A DNA stretch of 58,642 bases from positions 1 to 58,642 of the forward strand of contig JAAZJX010000069.1 of assembly GCA_012800155.1 (NCBI GenBank), read 5' to 3'. The stretch is from Candidatus Magasanikiibacteriota bacterium. GTDB taxonomy: Bacteria; Patescibacteriota; Patescibacteriia; Magasanikbacterales; UBA922. Of the stretch, positions 7,561 to 15,318 are shown piece after piece. Below the pieces are notes generated by a model, which worked only from the letters and a program-made list of their open reading frames with translations, was not told the origin of the DNA and did not search any database. The translations under genes were made by a program, and so were the position numbers. Within the stretch, counting starts at the first letter, position 1, and each line of letters starts with the position of its first letter.

Positions 7561-9342
7561 ATGTCAGATGAAATTCAACAAATAAAAGATAAAATTGATG
7601 TAGCAGATTTAATTGGTGAATATATTCAATTAAAACCAGCAGGTGCAAATAAAAAAGGTTTATGTCCTTTTCATAATGAGAAAACTCCATCATTTATGGT
7701 TAGTAGTGAAAGACAAAATTGGCATTGTTTTGGTTGTGGAAAAGGTGGAGATATTTTTTCTTTTATTCAAGAAATGGAAGGTATGGAATTTGTGGAAGCT
7801 TTGCGTTATTTGGCCAATCGAGCGGGAATAGAATTATCAAATCGTCGCAGTGAAGTAGATAATAATCAAAAAAATAGAATTAAACAAATCAATAAAGAAG
7901 CTGCTCGTTTTTTTTATAATTTTTTAATAAAAATGTCTACAGCAAAAGACGCTTTGAAATATTTAGAAGAAAGAGGAATAAAATTAGAAACTATTGATGA
8001 ATGGCAAATTGGTTTTATTCCTGAGCAGTGGGATTTATTAACTCAGTATTTATTAAAAAAAGGTTTTGCAGTTGATGATTTAGTTGCTTCAGGTTTGACT
8101 ATTAGAAAAGAAGGTACTGAATCAGGTGGAGTAAGAGGTTTTTATGATCGTTTTCGTGGTCGGATTATGTTTCCTATTCGTGATGTTCATGGTGAAGTAG
8201 TTGGTTTTACTGGAAGAATTTTGGTAGAAAAAGAAAATTCTGGAGGTAAATATGTAAATACTCCACAAACAATAGTTTATGATAAATCTAGAGTAATATT
8301 TGGTTTAGAAAAAGCAAAACAAGAAGTTAAAACTAAAGATTTAGTAGTAATTGTTGAAGGTCAGATGGATGCAATTGCTTGTCATCAAGCTGGTATGAAA
8401 AATGTAGTAGCTTCTTCTGGTACAGCTTTGACTGAAGAACAAATAAAATTATTACAGCGTTATTCCAAAAATATCAATATGGCTTTTGATGTTGATGACG
8501 CTGGTCAAAATGCAGCTAAGAGAGGAATTGATTTAGCTATTGAAGCGGGAATGAGAGTTCGGGTGATTCGTATTCCTGAAGGAAAAGGAAAAGATCCAGA
8601 TGAATGTTTAAAAAAAAATCCAGATATTTGGTTTGAAGCAGTTAATAATGCTCAAGATGTGATGGATTGGTATTTTTCCAAAGTTTTTTCTAAAAAAGAT
8701 ATTACTAATTATCAAGAAAAACAACAAGCAGTAGATGAAATATTATTAGAAATTGCGCGTATTCCTTATGCAGTAGAAAAAGATCATTGGTTGAGAAAAC
8801 TTTCTGAAATTGTTAGAGTGGATGTTGTGGTATTAAGAGATGATCTAAAAAGAGTAGCTACCAAAAAAAATGTGAATAAATTGAATTCAGCTGAAAAAAA
8901 ATTAGAATCTGAAAAAATTATAAAAAAAGATCCTTTAGCTTTATTATTAGAAAGATTATTAGCTTTAATTTTGAAATATCCTTTTTTAAGAGAAAAGTTA
9001 TTAAAATCAGGATTGGAAAAAATTATTGAAGAAAGTATTTTTAATTCTCTTTACGAATTGATAAAAAAAGAGTATACTTTAGAAGAAATTAAAAATCAGG
9101 TAAAAGCTGAAGATAAAAAAAATTTAGATATTTTACTCTTGCAATCAGAATGGGAGTTTTCTAATTTTTTAGAAGAAGATGCTAAAAAAGAATTAGAAAA
9201 TATTATTGTTTTAATAAAAACAAGGTGGAAAAGAAAAAAAAATGAAGAATTAAAAATAAAAATTGCTCAAGCTGCAAAAAATAATGACAGAGAAAAAGAA
9301 AATGCTTTAATTGCTGAGTGGACTCAAATTAATCAATTATAA
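7561..9342 (+). CDS. dnaG: DNA primase DnaG
   Basis: Makes the RNA primers for chromosome replication. The 593-residue protein has the full bacterial plan. The N-terminal zinc finger has ligands C35, H38, C56 and C59 (CPFH, CFGC). The catalytic core contains the RNAP-basic type segment RGRIMFPIRD (about 199-208). The TOPRIM domain has VEGQMDA (E266) and FDVDDAG (D310, D312), and GKDPDE (343-348). The C-terminal region is Lys/Glu-rich and helical, as expected for a helicase-binding domain, but too divergent to assign by eye. rpoD follows 29 bases later, preserving the dnaG-rpoD order of the classical macromolecular-synthesis operon; rpsU is absent. The ATG has no clear ribosome site. Confidence 0.97.
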   Translation: MSDEIQQIKDKIDVADLIGEYIQLKPAGANKKGLCPFHNEKTPSFMVSSERQNWHCFGCGKGGDIFSFIQEMEGMEFVEALRYLANRAGIELSNRRSEVDNNQKNRIKQINKEAARFFYNFLIKMSTAKDALKYLEERGIKLETIDEWQIGFIPEQWDLLTQYLLKKGFAVDDLVASGLTIRKEGTESGGVRGFYDRFRGRIMFPIRDVHGEVVGFTGRILVEKENSGGKYVNTPQTIVYDKSRVIFGLEKAKQEVKTKDLVVIVEGQMDAIACHQAGMKNVVASSGTALTEEQIKLLQRYSKNINMAFDVDDAGQNAAKRGIDLAIEAGMRVRVIRIPEGKGKDPDECLKKNPDIWFEAVNNAQDVMDWYFSKVFSKKDITNYQEKQQAVDEILLEIARIPYAVEKDHWLRKLSEIVRVDVVVLRDDLKRVATKKNVNKLNSAEKKLESEKIIKKDPLALLLERLLALILKYPFLREKLLKSGLEKIIEESIFNSLYELIKKEYTLEEIKNQVKAEDKKNLDILLLQSEWEFSNFLEEDAKKELENIIVLIKTRWKRKKNEELKIKIAQAAKNNDREKENALIAEWTQINQL

Positions 9343-9371
9343 AAATAAAATTAATTAATAATTATTTTCTC

Positions 9372-10766
9372 ATGCCGAGAAAAAAAGTTCAAAAGAGTGT
9401 TAAAAAAACTCAAAAGAACAAGACAACTAAAACTGTAACTAAAAAATCAGTTACAAAGAAAAAAAAGACAACCCAAAAGGTTGTTTCCAAAGCTCAAAAA
9501 GCTATCAAAAAACCAGTCCGCAAACCATCAAAACGGACTACAAAAACTATTAAGAAAGTTACCAAAAAGAAAACAGTTTCAAAACCAAATAAGAAATTAG
9601 TTTCTCCAAAAAATAAAAAAAATAAGACTTTAACTAAGTCTGGTTTTGTAATTGATCAAGAAATAGTAAATCCACCAGATGAATTAGCCATTAAAAATTT
9701 AGTAGATAAAGGTAGAAGTAGAGGATTTTTAACAGAAGTAGAAGTTTTAAATCTTTTTCCTCGTTTGGAATGTTATTTGGAATATTATGAATTTGCTTTG
9801 GATTTAATGGATAAAAATAGAATTTCTGTAGTGGAAATGCGAGAAGGTTTTTTAGGTAAGAAAAATGATAATGCAGAATTGTTACAAGAATTTCAAGGTG
9901 AACAACCTGATGTAGAAGGAGAATTTGATTTAGGCGCTATTTCTCAAGATTCTATTCAAATGTATTTACGCGAGATTGGTAAGATTCCACTTTTAACTGC
10001 TGATCAAGAAGTTTCTTTGGCTAAAAGAAAAGAAAAAGGGGATAGAGAAGCTGAAAAAAAATTGATTCAAGCTAACTTGCGTTTAGTTGTATCTATTGCC
10101 AAAAAGTTTGTAGGAAAACAACTTTCGCTTTTGGATTTAATTCAAGAAGGAAATATTGGTTTATTTCGAGCTGTTAAAAAATTTGATCATCGAAAAGGTT
10201 ATAAATTTTCTACTTATGCAACTTGGTGGATTCGTCAAGCTATTACTCGTGCTTTAGCTGATCAATCTAGAACAATTCGTATTCCAGTTCATATGGTAGA
10301 AACTATCAATCGTTTTCAACAAATTTCTCGTCGTTTATTACAAGATTTAGGTCGTGATGCGACTCCAGAAGAATTAGCTGCAGAAATGGGAGAAGATTTA
10401 GATAAAATTAAACATATTATTAAAATTTCTCAAGAAACAATTTCTTTGGAAACTTCGGTTGGTGATGATGACGATGACGATTCTTCTTTATCAGATTTTA
10501 TTGAAGATGTAAAAACTGTTAGTCCTTCGCAATCAGCTGGTAGAGAATTATTGCGTGATTATATCAAAGAAGCAATGAAAGATTTATCTCCTCGAGAACA
10601 AAAGATTTTAGAAATGCGTTTTGGATTAGTGGATGGAGTAACGCATACTTTGGAAGAAGTTGGTAAGGAATTTGATGTAACACGCGAGCGTATTCGTCAG
10701 ATTGAAGCAAAAGCTTTAGATAAGATTCAAACTTTTGATATTTCTAGTAAATTGCGTGATTATTAA
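9372..10766 (+). CDS. rpoD: Primary sigma factor RpoD (sigma-70) with lysine-rich N-terminal tail
   Basis: Directs RNA polymerase to housekeeping promoters. Of 464 residues, the first 90 or so are almost purely Lys/Thr/Ser/Val. Region 1.1-like sequence follows (about 105-155). Region 1.2 holds SIQMYLREIGKIPLLT. Region 2 holds NLRLVVSIAKKF, the core-binding LLDLIQEGNIGL (253-264) and the promoter-melting segment GYKFSTYATWWIRQAI (276-291). The acidic region 3.2 finger (DDDDDDSSLSDFIED, about 365-379) precedes region 4 with the helix-turn-helix TLEEVGKEFDVTRERIRQIE (426-445). Promoters in the window (TTGACA/TATAAT type) match what such a sigma recognises. The basic tail is unusual; it may bind DNA or RNA non-specifically. 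Confidence 0.97.
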   Translation: MPRKKVQKSVKKTQKNKTTKTVTKKSVTKKKKTTQKVVSKAQKAIKKPVRKPSKRTTKTIKKVTKKKTVSKPNKKLVSPKNKKNKTLTKSGFVIDQEIVNPPDELAIKNLVDKGRSRGFLTEVEVLNLFPRLECYLEYYEFALDLMDKNRISVVEMREGFLGKKNDNAELLQEFQGEQPDVEGEFDLGAISQDSIQMYLREIGKIPLLTADQEVSLAKRKEKGDREAEKKLIQANLRLVVSIAKKFVGKQLSLLDLIQEGNIGLFRAVKKFDHRKGYKFSTYATWWIRQAITRALADQSRTIRIPVHMVETINRFQQISRRLLQDLGRDATPEELAAEMGEDLDKIKHIIKISQETISLETSVGDDDDDDSSLSDFIEDVKTVSPSQSAGRELLRDYIKEAMKDLSPREQKILEMRFGLVDGVTHTLEEVGKEFDVTRERIRQIEAKALDKIQTFDISSKLRDY

Positions 10767-10872
10767 ATACTAATTTATAAATTTAATATATAAAAACCCC
10801 AGTTAAACTGGGGTTTTAATTTTTTATTTAAAACTCTTTATAAATAGAAAATAAAAAATAAATTAGTATTTA
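10764..10872. repeat. Outer 14-base inverted repeat around the rpoD/sodA terminator
   Basis: TAAATACTAATTTA at 10764-10777 reappears inverted at 10859-10872. It encloses the GC-rich terminator, so the transcript end could form a two-tier hairpin. Mirror: 47771-47879. Confidence 0.5.
10793..10817. terminator. Bidirectional terminator between rpoD and sodA
   Basis: Twelve-base arms (10793-10804 and 10806-10817) with core CCCCAG/CTGGGG flanked by A and T tracts serve both convergent genes. Mirror: 47826-47850. Confidence 0.85.
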
Positions 10873-10887
10873 GTTAATAATTTTATT

Positions 10888-11469
10888 TTAAATTAATTTT
10901 ATTAAATTCCACCAAGCATTAATATAATCAATGCGTTTATTTTTATATTTCAGATAATAAGCATGTTCCCAAACATCAAGAGCTAAGATAGGTTTATGTC
11001 CCAGAGTTAGTGGAGAGTCTTGATTAGGTAATTGATAAATATCCAATTTTCCATCAGATTTTTCTACTAACCAAACCCAACCAGATCCAAATAAAGTAGT
11101 GGCAAGTTGAGTGAATTGTTCTTTGAATTTTTTAATTGAACCAAAATCACGATTTATTTTTTTTATTAAATTTTTATCTTTAGTATTATTAGGATTTAGA
11201 TTGGACCAATAAATATTATGATTTAAATAACCGCCACCCATATTTTTTAATTTTGTTCGGTCTATATTATTTATATTTAATTTTTCTAAATCAGTAAGTA
11301 TTTTTTCAGCTGTCAGATTTTTTAATTCAGGATATTTATCTACTAAAATTTGAAAGTTATCCATATATCCTTGATGATGTTTGGTATAATGTGTTTCTAC
11401 TGTTTGAGCATCTATGTTTGGTTCTAGAGCATCAAAGGTAAAATTAAGTTTTGGAAGTGTAAATTTCAT
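10888..11469 (-). CDS. sodA: Superoxide dismutase, Mn-type (Fe/Mn family)
   Basis: Converts superoxide to oxygen and hydrogen peroxide. The 193 residues match the family length. All four metal ligands are visible: H27 (THYTKHHQGY), H84 (GGGYLNHNIYW), D165 and H169 (DVWEHAYYL). The active-site Gln sits in the C-terminal NQDSPL (Q150) and a Gly cluster precedes H84, the pattern usually linked with manganese rather than iron; cambialistic use cannot be excluded. No signal peptide, so cytoplasmic. It is transcribed convergently with rpoD and divergently from a thiol-redox membrane protein, which suggests an oxidative-stress neighbourhood. Possession of this enzyme implies contact with oxygen. Confidence 0.95.
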   Translation of the reverse strand: MKFTLPKLNFTFDALEPNIDAQTVETHYTKHHQGYMDNFQILVDKYPELKNLTAEKILTDLEKLNINNIDRTKLKNMGGGYLNHNIYWSNLNPNNTKDKNLIKKINRDFGSIKKFKEQFTQLATTLFGSGWVWLVEKSDGKLDIYQLPNQDSPLTLGHKPILALDVWEHAYYLKYKNKRIDYINAWWNLIKLI

Positions 11470-11502
11470 AAATTTAATTTAATAATTAGTTCTTCTCATA
11501 CT

Positions 11503-11534
11503 ATTATAGTATAATATAATTAGTTTTTTGTCAA
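11503..11534 (-). promoter_or_regulatory. Promoter region of sodA
   Basis: On the minus strand TTGACA (11529-11534) is followed by overlapping -10 candidates TATACT (15-base spacer) and TATAAT (20-base spacer). Neither spacing is ideal, so activation by a regulator is possible. Mirror: 47109-47140. Confidence 0.45.
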
Positions 11535-11553
11535 CTGTTATTAATTATTTAGA

Positions 11554-11582
11554 TTGACCAAAAAAAATAATTGTATTATAAT
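11554..11582 (+). promoter_or_regulatory. Strong promoter of the thioredoxin-CcdA fusion gene
   Basis: TTGACC (11554-11559), a 17-base spacer and consensus TATAAT (11577-11582). Start near 11589 leaves a leader of about 29 bases. Mirror: 47061-47089. Confidence 0.75.
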
Positions 11583-11617
11583 TGTCTTGATAATTTTTTG
11601 TATTATATAAATATTTT

Positions 11618-12814
11618 ATGAAAAGATTTTTTATTTTTTTATTATTAATTTCTTTTTGCTTAAGTATTTTTTCTTTTGTTTCTCCAGTTCAAGCAGAAGA
11701 AATTGCGACGACAAATGAAAATAAAGTAGAATATGTTTTTTTTTATTCAGAAACTTGTCCACATTGCAAAGATCAAATTAAGTTTATCAATACTAAGCTA
11801 ATGAAAGAATATGGTGATTTTATTGATTTAAAAATGTATGAAGTAAGTAAAAGTTCTGAAAATCAACAAATTTTTCAACAATATATAAAATTTTATAATG
11901 TACAAACTAGTGGAGTACCAGTAGCTTTTATAGATGGTGAAGTGGTAGTTGGTTTTGCTAATAATAAAACGACTGGTAATAAAATTATGGGTATTGTGGA
12001 GAATAAATTATTAGAACGCGGTTTATTAGAAAAAGAGGAAAAAATAAATAACAATTCTGAATATATAAATATTCCTTTTTTAGGAGAAATAGATTTAGAA
12101 CAATTTTCTTTACCAGTTTTAACAATAATTATTGGTTTATTAGACGGCTTCAATCCTTGTGCAATGTGGGTTTTGCTTTTTTTAATTACTTTACTTTTGG
12201 GGATGGAAGATAAAAAAAGGATGTGGCTTTTGGGTAGTATTTTTATATTTTCTTCAGCCTTAGTATATTTTATTTTTATGGCTGCTTGGCTTCAATTTTT
12301 GATGTTTATGGGGATGGTTGTTGCTATAAGAATTATAATTGGTTTAGTGGCAGTGGGAGTTGGTGGAAAAAGTTTAAAAGATTTTTGGAAAAGTAGAAAA
12401 ACTGAAGGCGTTGTTTGTGAAGTATCTAGTAAAAAAAATACTCAAAAAATTTTTGCTAAAATTAAAGATATTGTTTATAAAAAAAGTTTATGGTGGTCAA
12501 TATTAGGTATTTTATTATTAGGTTTTTCAGTAAATTTAGTAGAATTAGCTTGTTCTGCTGGTTTTCCAGCAATATTTACACAAGTGTTAGCTTTGAATGA
12601 AATGCCAATTTGGAAGAAATATATGTATATGGTTGGTTATATATTCTTTTATATGTTAGATGATTTATTGGTATTTTTTATTGCGATGTCTACTCTTAAA
12701 TCAAAAGTTTTTGGTACTAAATATGCTAAATATACTAATTTAGTTGGTGGTTTGTTAATATTGATTCTTGGATTGTTATTAATTTTTAAACCAGAATGGT
12801 TAATGTTTAGTTAA
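11618..12814 (+). CDS. Secreted thioredoxin-like domain fused to CcdA/DsbD-like membrane domain
   Basis: Predicted thiol-disulfide exchange protein spanning the membrane. Of 398 residues, 1-26 form a signal sequence or anchor ending PVQA-EE. A thioredoxin/glutaredoxin-like domain follows with CPHC (47-50) and the cis-proline segment TSGVPVAF (about 97-104). From about 163 there are roughly six helices resembling CcdA/DsbD-beta. The two conserved cysteines are in GFNPCAMW (C181) and ELACSAGFPAIF (C312), which in the family pass electrons across the membrane. The domain order (thioredoxin first) resembles a circularly rearranged DsbD. The likely job is supplying reducing power from cytoplasmic thioredoxin to extracytoplasmic proteins. 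It sits divergent from sodA. Cytochrome c maturation is less likely because no heme genes are nearby. Confidence 0.88.
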   Translation: MKRFFIFLLLISFCLSIFSFVSPVQAEEIATTNENKVEYVFFYSETCPHCKDQIKFINTKLMKEYGDFIDLKMYEVSKSSENQQIFQQYIKFYNVQTSGVPVAFIDGEVVVGFANNKTTGNKIMGIVENKLLERGLLEKEEKINNNSEYINIPFLGEIDLEQFSLPVLTIIIGLLDGFNPCAMWVLLFLITLLLGMEDKKRMWLLGSIFIFSSALVYFIFMAAWLQFLMFMGMVVAIRIIIGLVAVGVGGKSLKDFWKSRKTEGVVCEVSSKKNTQKIFAKIKDIVYKKSLWWSILGILLLGFSVNLVELACSAGFPAIFTQVLALNEMPIWKKYMYMVGYIFFYMLDDLLVFFIAMSTLKSKVFGTKYAKYTNLVGGLLILILGLLLIFKPEWLMFS

Positions 12815-12834
12815 TTAAGATTTAATAAACAAGT

Positions 12835-12863
12835 AAAAAGTGTAAAAATTTGTTACACTTTTT
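12835..12863 (+). terminator. Terminator after the thioredoxin-CcdA gene
   Basis: Eleven-base arms (12835-12845 and 12853-12863, AAAAAGTGTAA and its complement) enclose a 7-base loop and end in five T. Mirror: 45780-45808. Confidence 0.75.
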
Positions 12864-12915
12864 ATATTTTAATAAATGTGTTAAAATAATTGCACTTAAA
12901 ATAATTATATAATTT

Positions 12916-13503
12916 ATGTCAAAAGAAGTTGTTTTAGATATTGAAACTATTGGAGATCTTAGAGATCAGGCTAATATGAAAATTACAGTGGTATCTATTT
13001 ATGAATATGAACATGATCAATACCGCTCTTTTGAAGAGCATGAGTTAGGAGATTTATGGCCAATCTTAGAAAAAGCTGAAAGAATAATTGGTTTTAATAG
13101 TGAACATTTTGATTTACCAATTTTGAATAAATATTATGCAGGTGATTTATTAAGTTTTCCTCAATTAGATATTTTAAAAATAATTAAAGAATCTACTGGT
13201 CATCGTTATAAATTAAATGATATTGCTAAAGCAACATTACAGATAGAAAAAAGTGCGGATGGTTTTCAAGCGCAAAAATGGTTTGAAGAAGGAAAATTAG
13301 AAGAAATAAAAAAATATTGTGAACAAGATGTAAAAGTTACCAAAGAGATTTATGAATATGGTAAAAAAAATAAAATGCTTTATTATAATACTTTAGTAGG
13401 AGAATTAGTACCATTTGCTGTTAATTTTGATTTACCAATACAATTACAAAGTATGGATGGTAATCAAACAAATGGAAGTATTAATTTAACTTTACCATTT
13501 TAG
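12916..13503 (+). CDS. YprB/DnaQ-like 3'-5' exonuclease
   Basis: RNase H-fold nuclease of the DEDDy class, 195 residues. The acidic set is complete: D8 and E10 in LDIETIG, D66 in NSEHFDLPIL, and Y134/D138 in YCEQD. This places it near the YprB-type ribonuclease H-like family rather than the polymerase proofreading subunit. The substrate (RNA or single-stranded DNA) cannot be told from sequence. The C-terminal 50 residues are polar/hydrophobic with no motif I recognise. It is monocistronic between two terminator-like hairpins. The ATG lies only a few bases after a TATAAT-like string, so a very short leader is possible. Confidence 0.85.
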   Translation: MSKEVVLDIETIGDLRDQANMKITVVSIYEYEHDQYRSFEEHELGDLWPILEKAERIIGFNSEHFDLPILNKYYAGDLLSFPQLDILKIIKESTGHRYKLNDIAKATLQIEKSADGFQAQKWFEEGKLEEIKKYCEQDVKVTKEIYEYGKKNKMLYYNTLVGELVPFAVNFDLPIQLQSMDGNQTNGSINLTLPF

Positions 13504-13524
13504 TTAAAATAAAAAGTAAAGAAT

Positions 13525-13566
13525 AAGAAATAAGGAATAAACTTTTGTGTTTATTTCTTTTTTCTT
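13525..13566 (+). terminator. AT-rich hairpin after the exonuclease gene
   Basis: Arms 13525-13542 and 13549-13566 pair with one G-U and one mismatch around TTTTGT. The 3' arm is T-rich, so it may act as a terminator. The upstream GTAAAGAATAA word also occurs in the hairpin at 21608. Mirror: 45077-45118. Confidence 0.45.
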
Positions 13567-13573
13567 AATAAAT

Positions 13574-13601
13574 TTGACAAATCATACTTTTGTAGTATAA
13601 T
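13574..13601 (+). promoter_or_regulatory. Promoter of the isc operon
   Basis: TTGACA (13574-13579), a 16-base spacer and TATAAT (13596-13601), both consensus. Start near 13608, leader about 20 bases. Mirror: 45042-45069. Confidence 0.75.
13584..13598. promoter_or_regulatory. Candidate IscR-like operator overlapping the -10 box
   Basis: ATACT-TTTGT-AGTAT is a 5-5-5 dyad placed between the -35 and -10 of the promoter that reads the Rrf2-family regulator. Such placement would let the regulator repress its own operon. Known IscR sites are also ATA...TAT dyads but longer, so identity is inferred. Mirror: 45045-45059. Confidence 0.4.
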
Positions 13602-13628
13602 TTAATTATCTTATTAAATTAAAATTTT

Positions 13629-14033
13629 ATGTTACAGTTTAATAAAGAATTGGGTTATAGTTTACAATTTATTTTTGCTTTGTCTAATTTAAATAAAAAT
13701 GAGCTTTTGGGTTTACGAAAGTTTTCTGATGAAAAAAATATTTCTTTTTTATTTTTACAGAGAATTGCTAGAAAATTGCGTCAAGGTGGTATTATTCAAT
13801 CTATTAAAGGAGCAACTGGTGGTTATTATTTAAAAAAAAGTTTAACTAAAATTAGTCTTAAAGATTTACTAGAAGTTTTAGATGGAGAATATGCAGTGAT
13901 TGATTGTTTGAAAAGTGATGTTGTTTGTCCAAAAGAAAAAAATTGTACAGCTCATAAAGTTTTTAAAAAAGTAAATAATTCTTTATTAGATTATTTAGGT
14001 AAAATAAAATTATCAGAATTATTAGAAGATTAA
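13629..14033 (+). CDS. Rrf2-family Fe-S regulator, IscR-like
   Basis: Transcription factor expected to sense Fe-S cluster status. The 134 residues include an N-terminal winged helix (about 8-70) with RIARKLRQGGIIQSIKGATGGYYL, typical of the family, and three cysteines C93, C100 and C106 followed by H109. The E. coli IscR ligand set is C92, C98, C104 and H107, so the set is present with one extra residue in the first spacing. It stands first in the operon, one base before iscS, and a dyad overlaps its promoter; both support feedback control of cluster synthesis. I would call it IscR-like rather than firmly IscR. Confidence 0.88.
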   Translation: MLQFNKELGYSLQFIFALSNLNKNELLGLRKFSDEKNISFLFLQRIARKLRQGGIIQSIKGATGGYYLKKSLTKISLKDLLEVLDGEYAVIDCLKSDVVCPKEKNCTAHKVFKKVNNSLLDYLGKIKLSELLED

Positions 14034-14034
14034 T

Positions 14035-15273
14035 ATGTTTTTTAATAAAAAGAAAAAATCTTTTGTATATTTAGATCATGCGGCAACAACTTATATAGAT
14101 GAACGAGTTAAACAAGCAATGGAACCTTTTTGGATAAAAGAATTTACCAATCCTTCATCTTTATATGCTCCGGCTTTAAAAGTGAAAGGATTTTTAAGTG
14201 AGGCTAGAAAAAAAGTGGCTAAAATTTTACAGGCTTTACCTGATAATATTATTTTTACTAGTGGAGGAACTGAATCTAATAATTTAGCAATTTTTGGTAT
14301 TGCTAGAAAATATCAAAATCAAGGAAAACATATTGTAACTAGTAAAATTGAACATCAGGCAGTACTTCGTTGTTGTGAACAATTAGAAAAAGAAGGATTT
14401 ACAGTAACTTATTTAGAACCAGATAGTGAAGGTTTTATTTCTCCTAAAAAAGTTTTATCAGCTATTACTCCAGAAACAATTTTAGTAACAATTATGTATG
14501 CTAATAATGAGATCGGTACTATTGAACCAATTGTTGAAATTGGTAAAGAAATTTTGAAATGGAGAAAAGAAAAAAATACTGTTTTTCCTTATTTTCATAC
14601 AGATGCTTGTCAGGCAGCTGGTGCTTTGGAATTAGCTGTAGAAAAATTACATGTAGATCTTTTGACTTTTAATGGAAGTAAGATTTATGGTCCTAAAGGT
14701 GTGGGAGTTTTATATAAGCGTCGTGGAGTAGAAATTCAACCTTTGTTTTTTGGAGGAGGACAAGAAATGGGTCAAAGAAGTGGTACAGAAAATATTTCTG
14801 GAATTATTGGTTTAACTAAAGCTTTGGAATTAGTTCAAGATAATCGTCTTGCAGAAAATAAAAGATTATTTAATTTAAGAAATTATTTTTGGGAACAAGT
14901 ACAAACAAAAATTAATAAAGTTAAACTTAATGGTCCTAAATTAGAAGATGAATTATTGCGTTTGCCTAATAATTTGAATTTTTCTATTTTGGATGTAGAA
15001 GGAGAAGCTTTGTTATTATATTTGGATAATTATGGTATTTGCTGTTCAACTGGTTCAGCTTGCACATCTGCTTCACTTGAACCATCTCATGTTTTATCTG
15101 CTTGTGGTTTACCGTATGAATATTCTCATGGTAGTTTGCGTTTTAGTTTAGGACATTGTAATACCAAAGCAGATATTGATTATGTAATGGAATATTTACC
15201 TGAAATAGTAGAAAAATTAAGAAAAATTAGTCCAGTTAATTTAGGAGTTGTTCAACATGCTAAATATAAATAA
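14035..15273 (+). CDS. iscS: Cysteine desulfurase IscS/NifS
   Basis: PLP enzyme that takes sulfur from cysteine for Fe-S cluster assembly and tRNA thiolation. The 412-residue length is normal. Seen: YLDHAATT near the N-terminus, TSGGTESNN (75-83), H107 stacking on PLP, the aspartate in FHTDACQAAG (D190), the Schiff-base lysine K216 in FNGSKIYGPKG, RSGTEN (248-253), and the catalytic cysteine C343 in STGSACTSASLEPSHVL, the long-loop IscS type. The residue before the lysine is Ser rather than the common His. The adjoining iscU gene points to the scaffold as main acceptor. It starts two bases after the regulator's stop. Confidence 0.95.
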   Translation: MFFNKKKKSFVYLDHAATTYIDERVKQAMEPFWIKEFTNPSSLYAPALKVKGFLSEARKKVAKILQALPDNIIFTSGGTESNNLAIFGIARKYQNQGKHIVTSKIEHQAVLRCCEQLEKEGFTVTYLEPDSEGFISPKKVLSAITPETILVTIMYANNEIGTIEPIVEIGKEILKWRKEKNTVFPYFHTDACQAAGALELAVEKLHVDLLTFNGSKIYGPKGVGVLYKRRGVEIQPLFFGGGQEMGQRSGTENISGIIGLTKALELVQDNRLAENKRLFNLRNYFWEQVQTKINKVKLNGPKLEDELLRLPNNLNFSILDVEGEALLLYLDNYGICCSTGSACTSASLEPSHVLSACGLPYEYSHGSLRFSLGHCNTKADIDYVMEYLPEIVEKLRKISPVNLGVVQHAKYK

Positions 15274-15298
15274 AATATTAAAATTAAAATTTTAAATT

Positions 15299-15318
15299 AA
15301 CTATTTAAAATTATAGTT
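15299..15318 (+). promoter_or_regulatory. Small hairpin directly before the iscU start
   Basis: AACTAT (15299-15304) pairs with ATAGTT (15313-15318), ending at the base before the ATG. It could affect translation of the scaffold, but AT-rich DNA makes such hairpins common. Mirror: 43325-43344. Confidence 0.3.

Noticed and set aside
11893..12153. 86-residue antisense frame within the thioredoxin-CcdA gene
   Set aside because: Overlaps conserved coding sequence on the other strand and has no expression signals.
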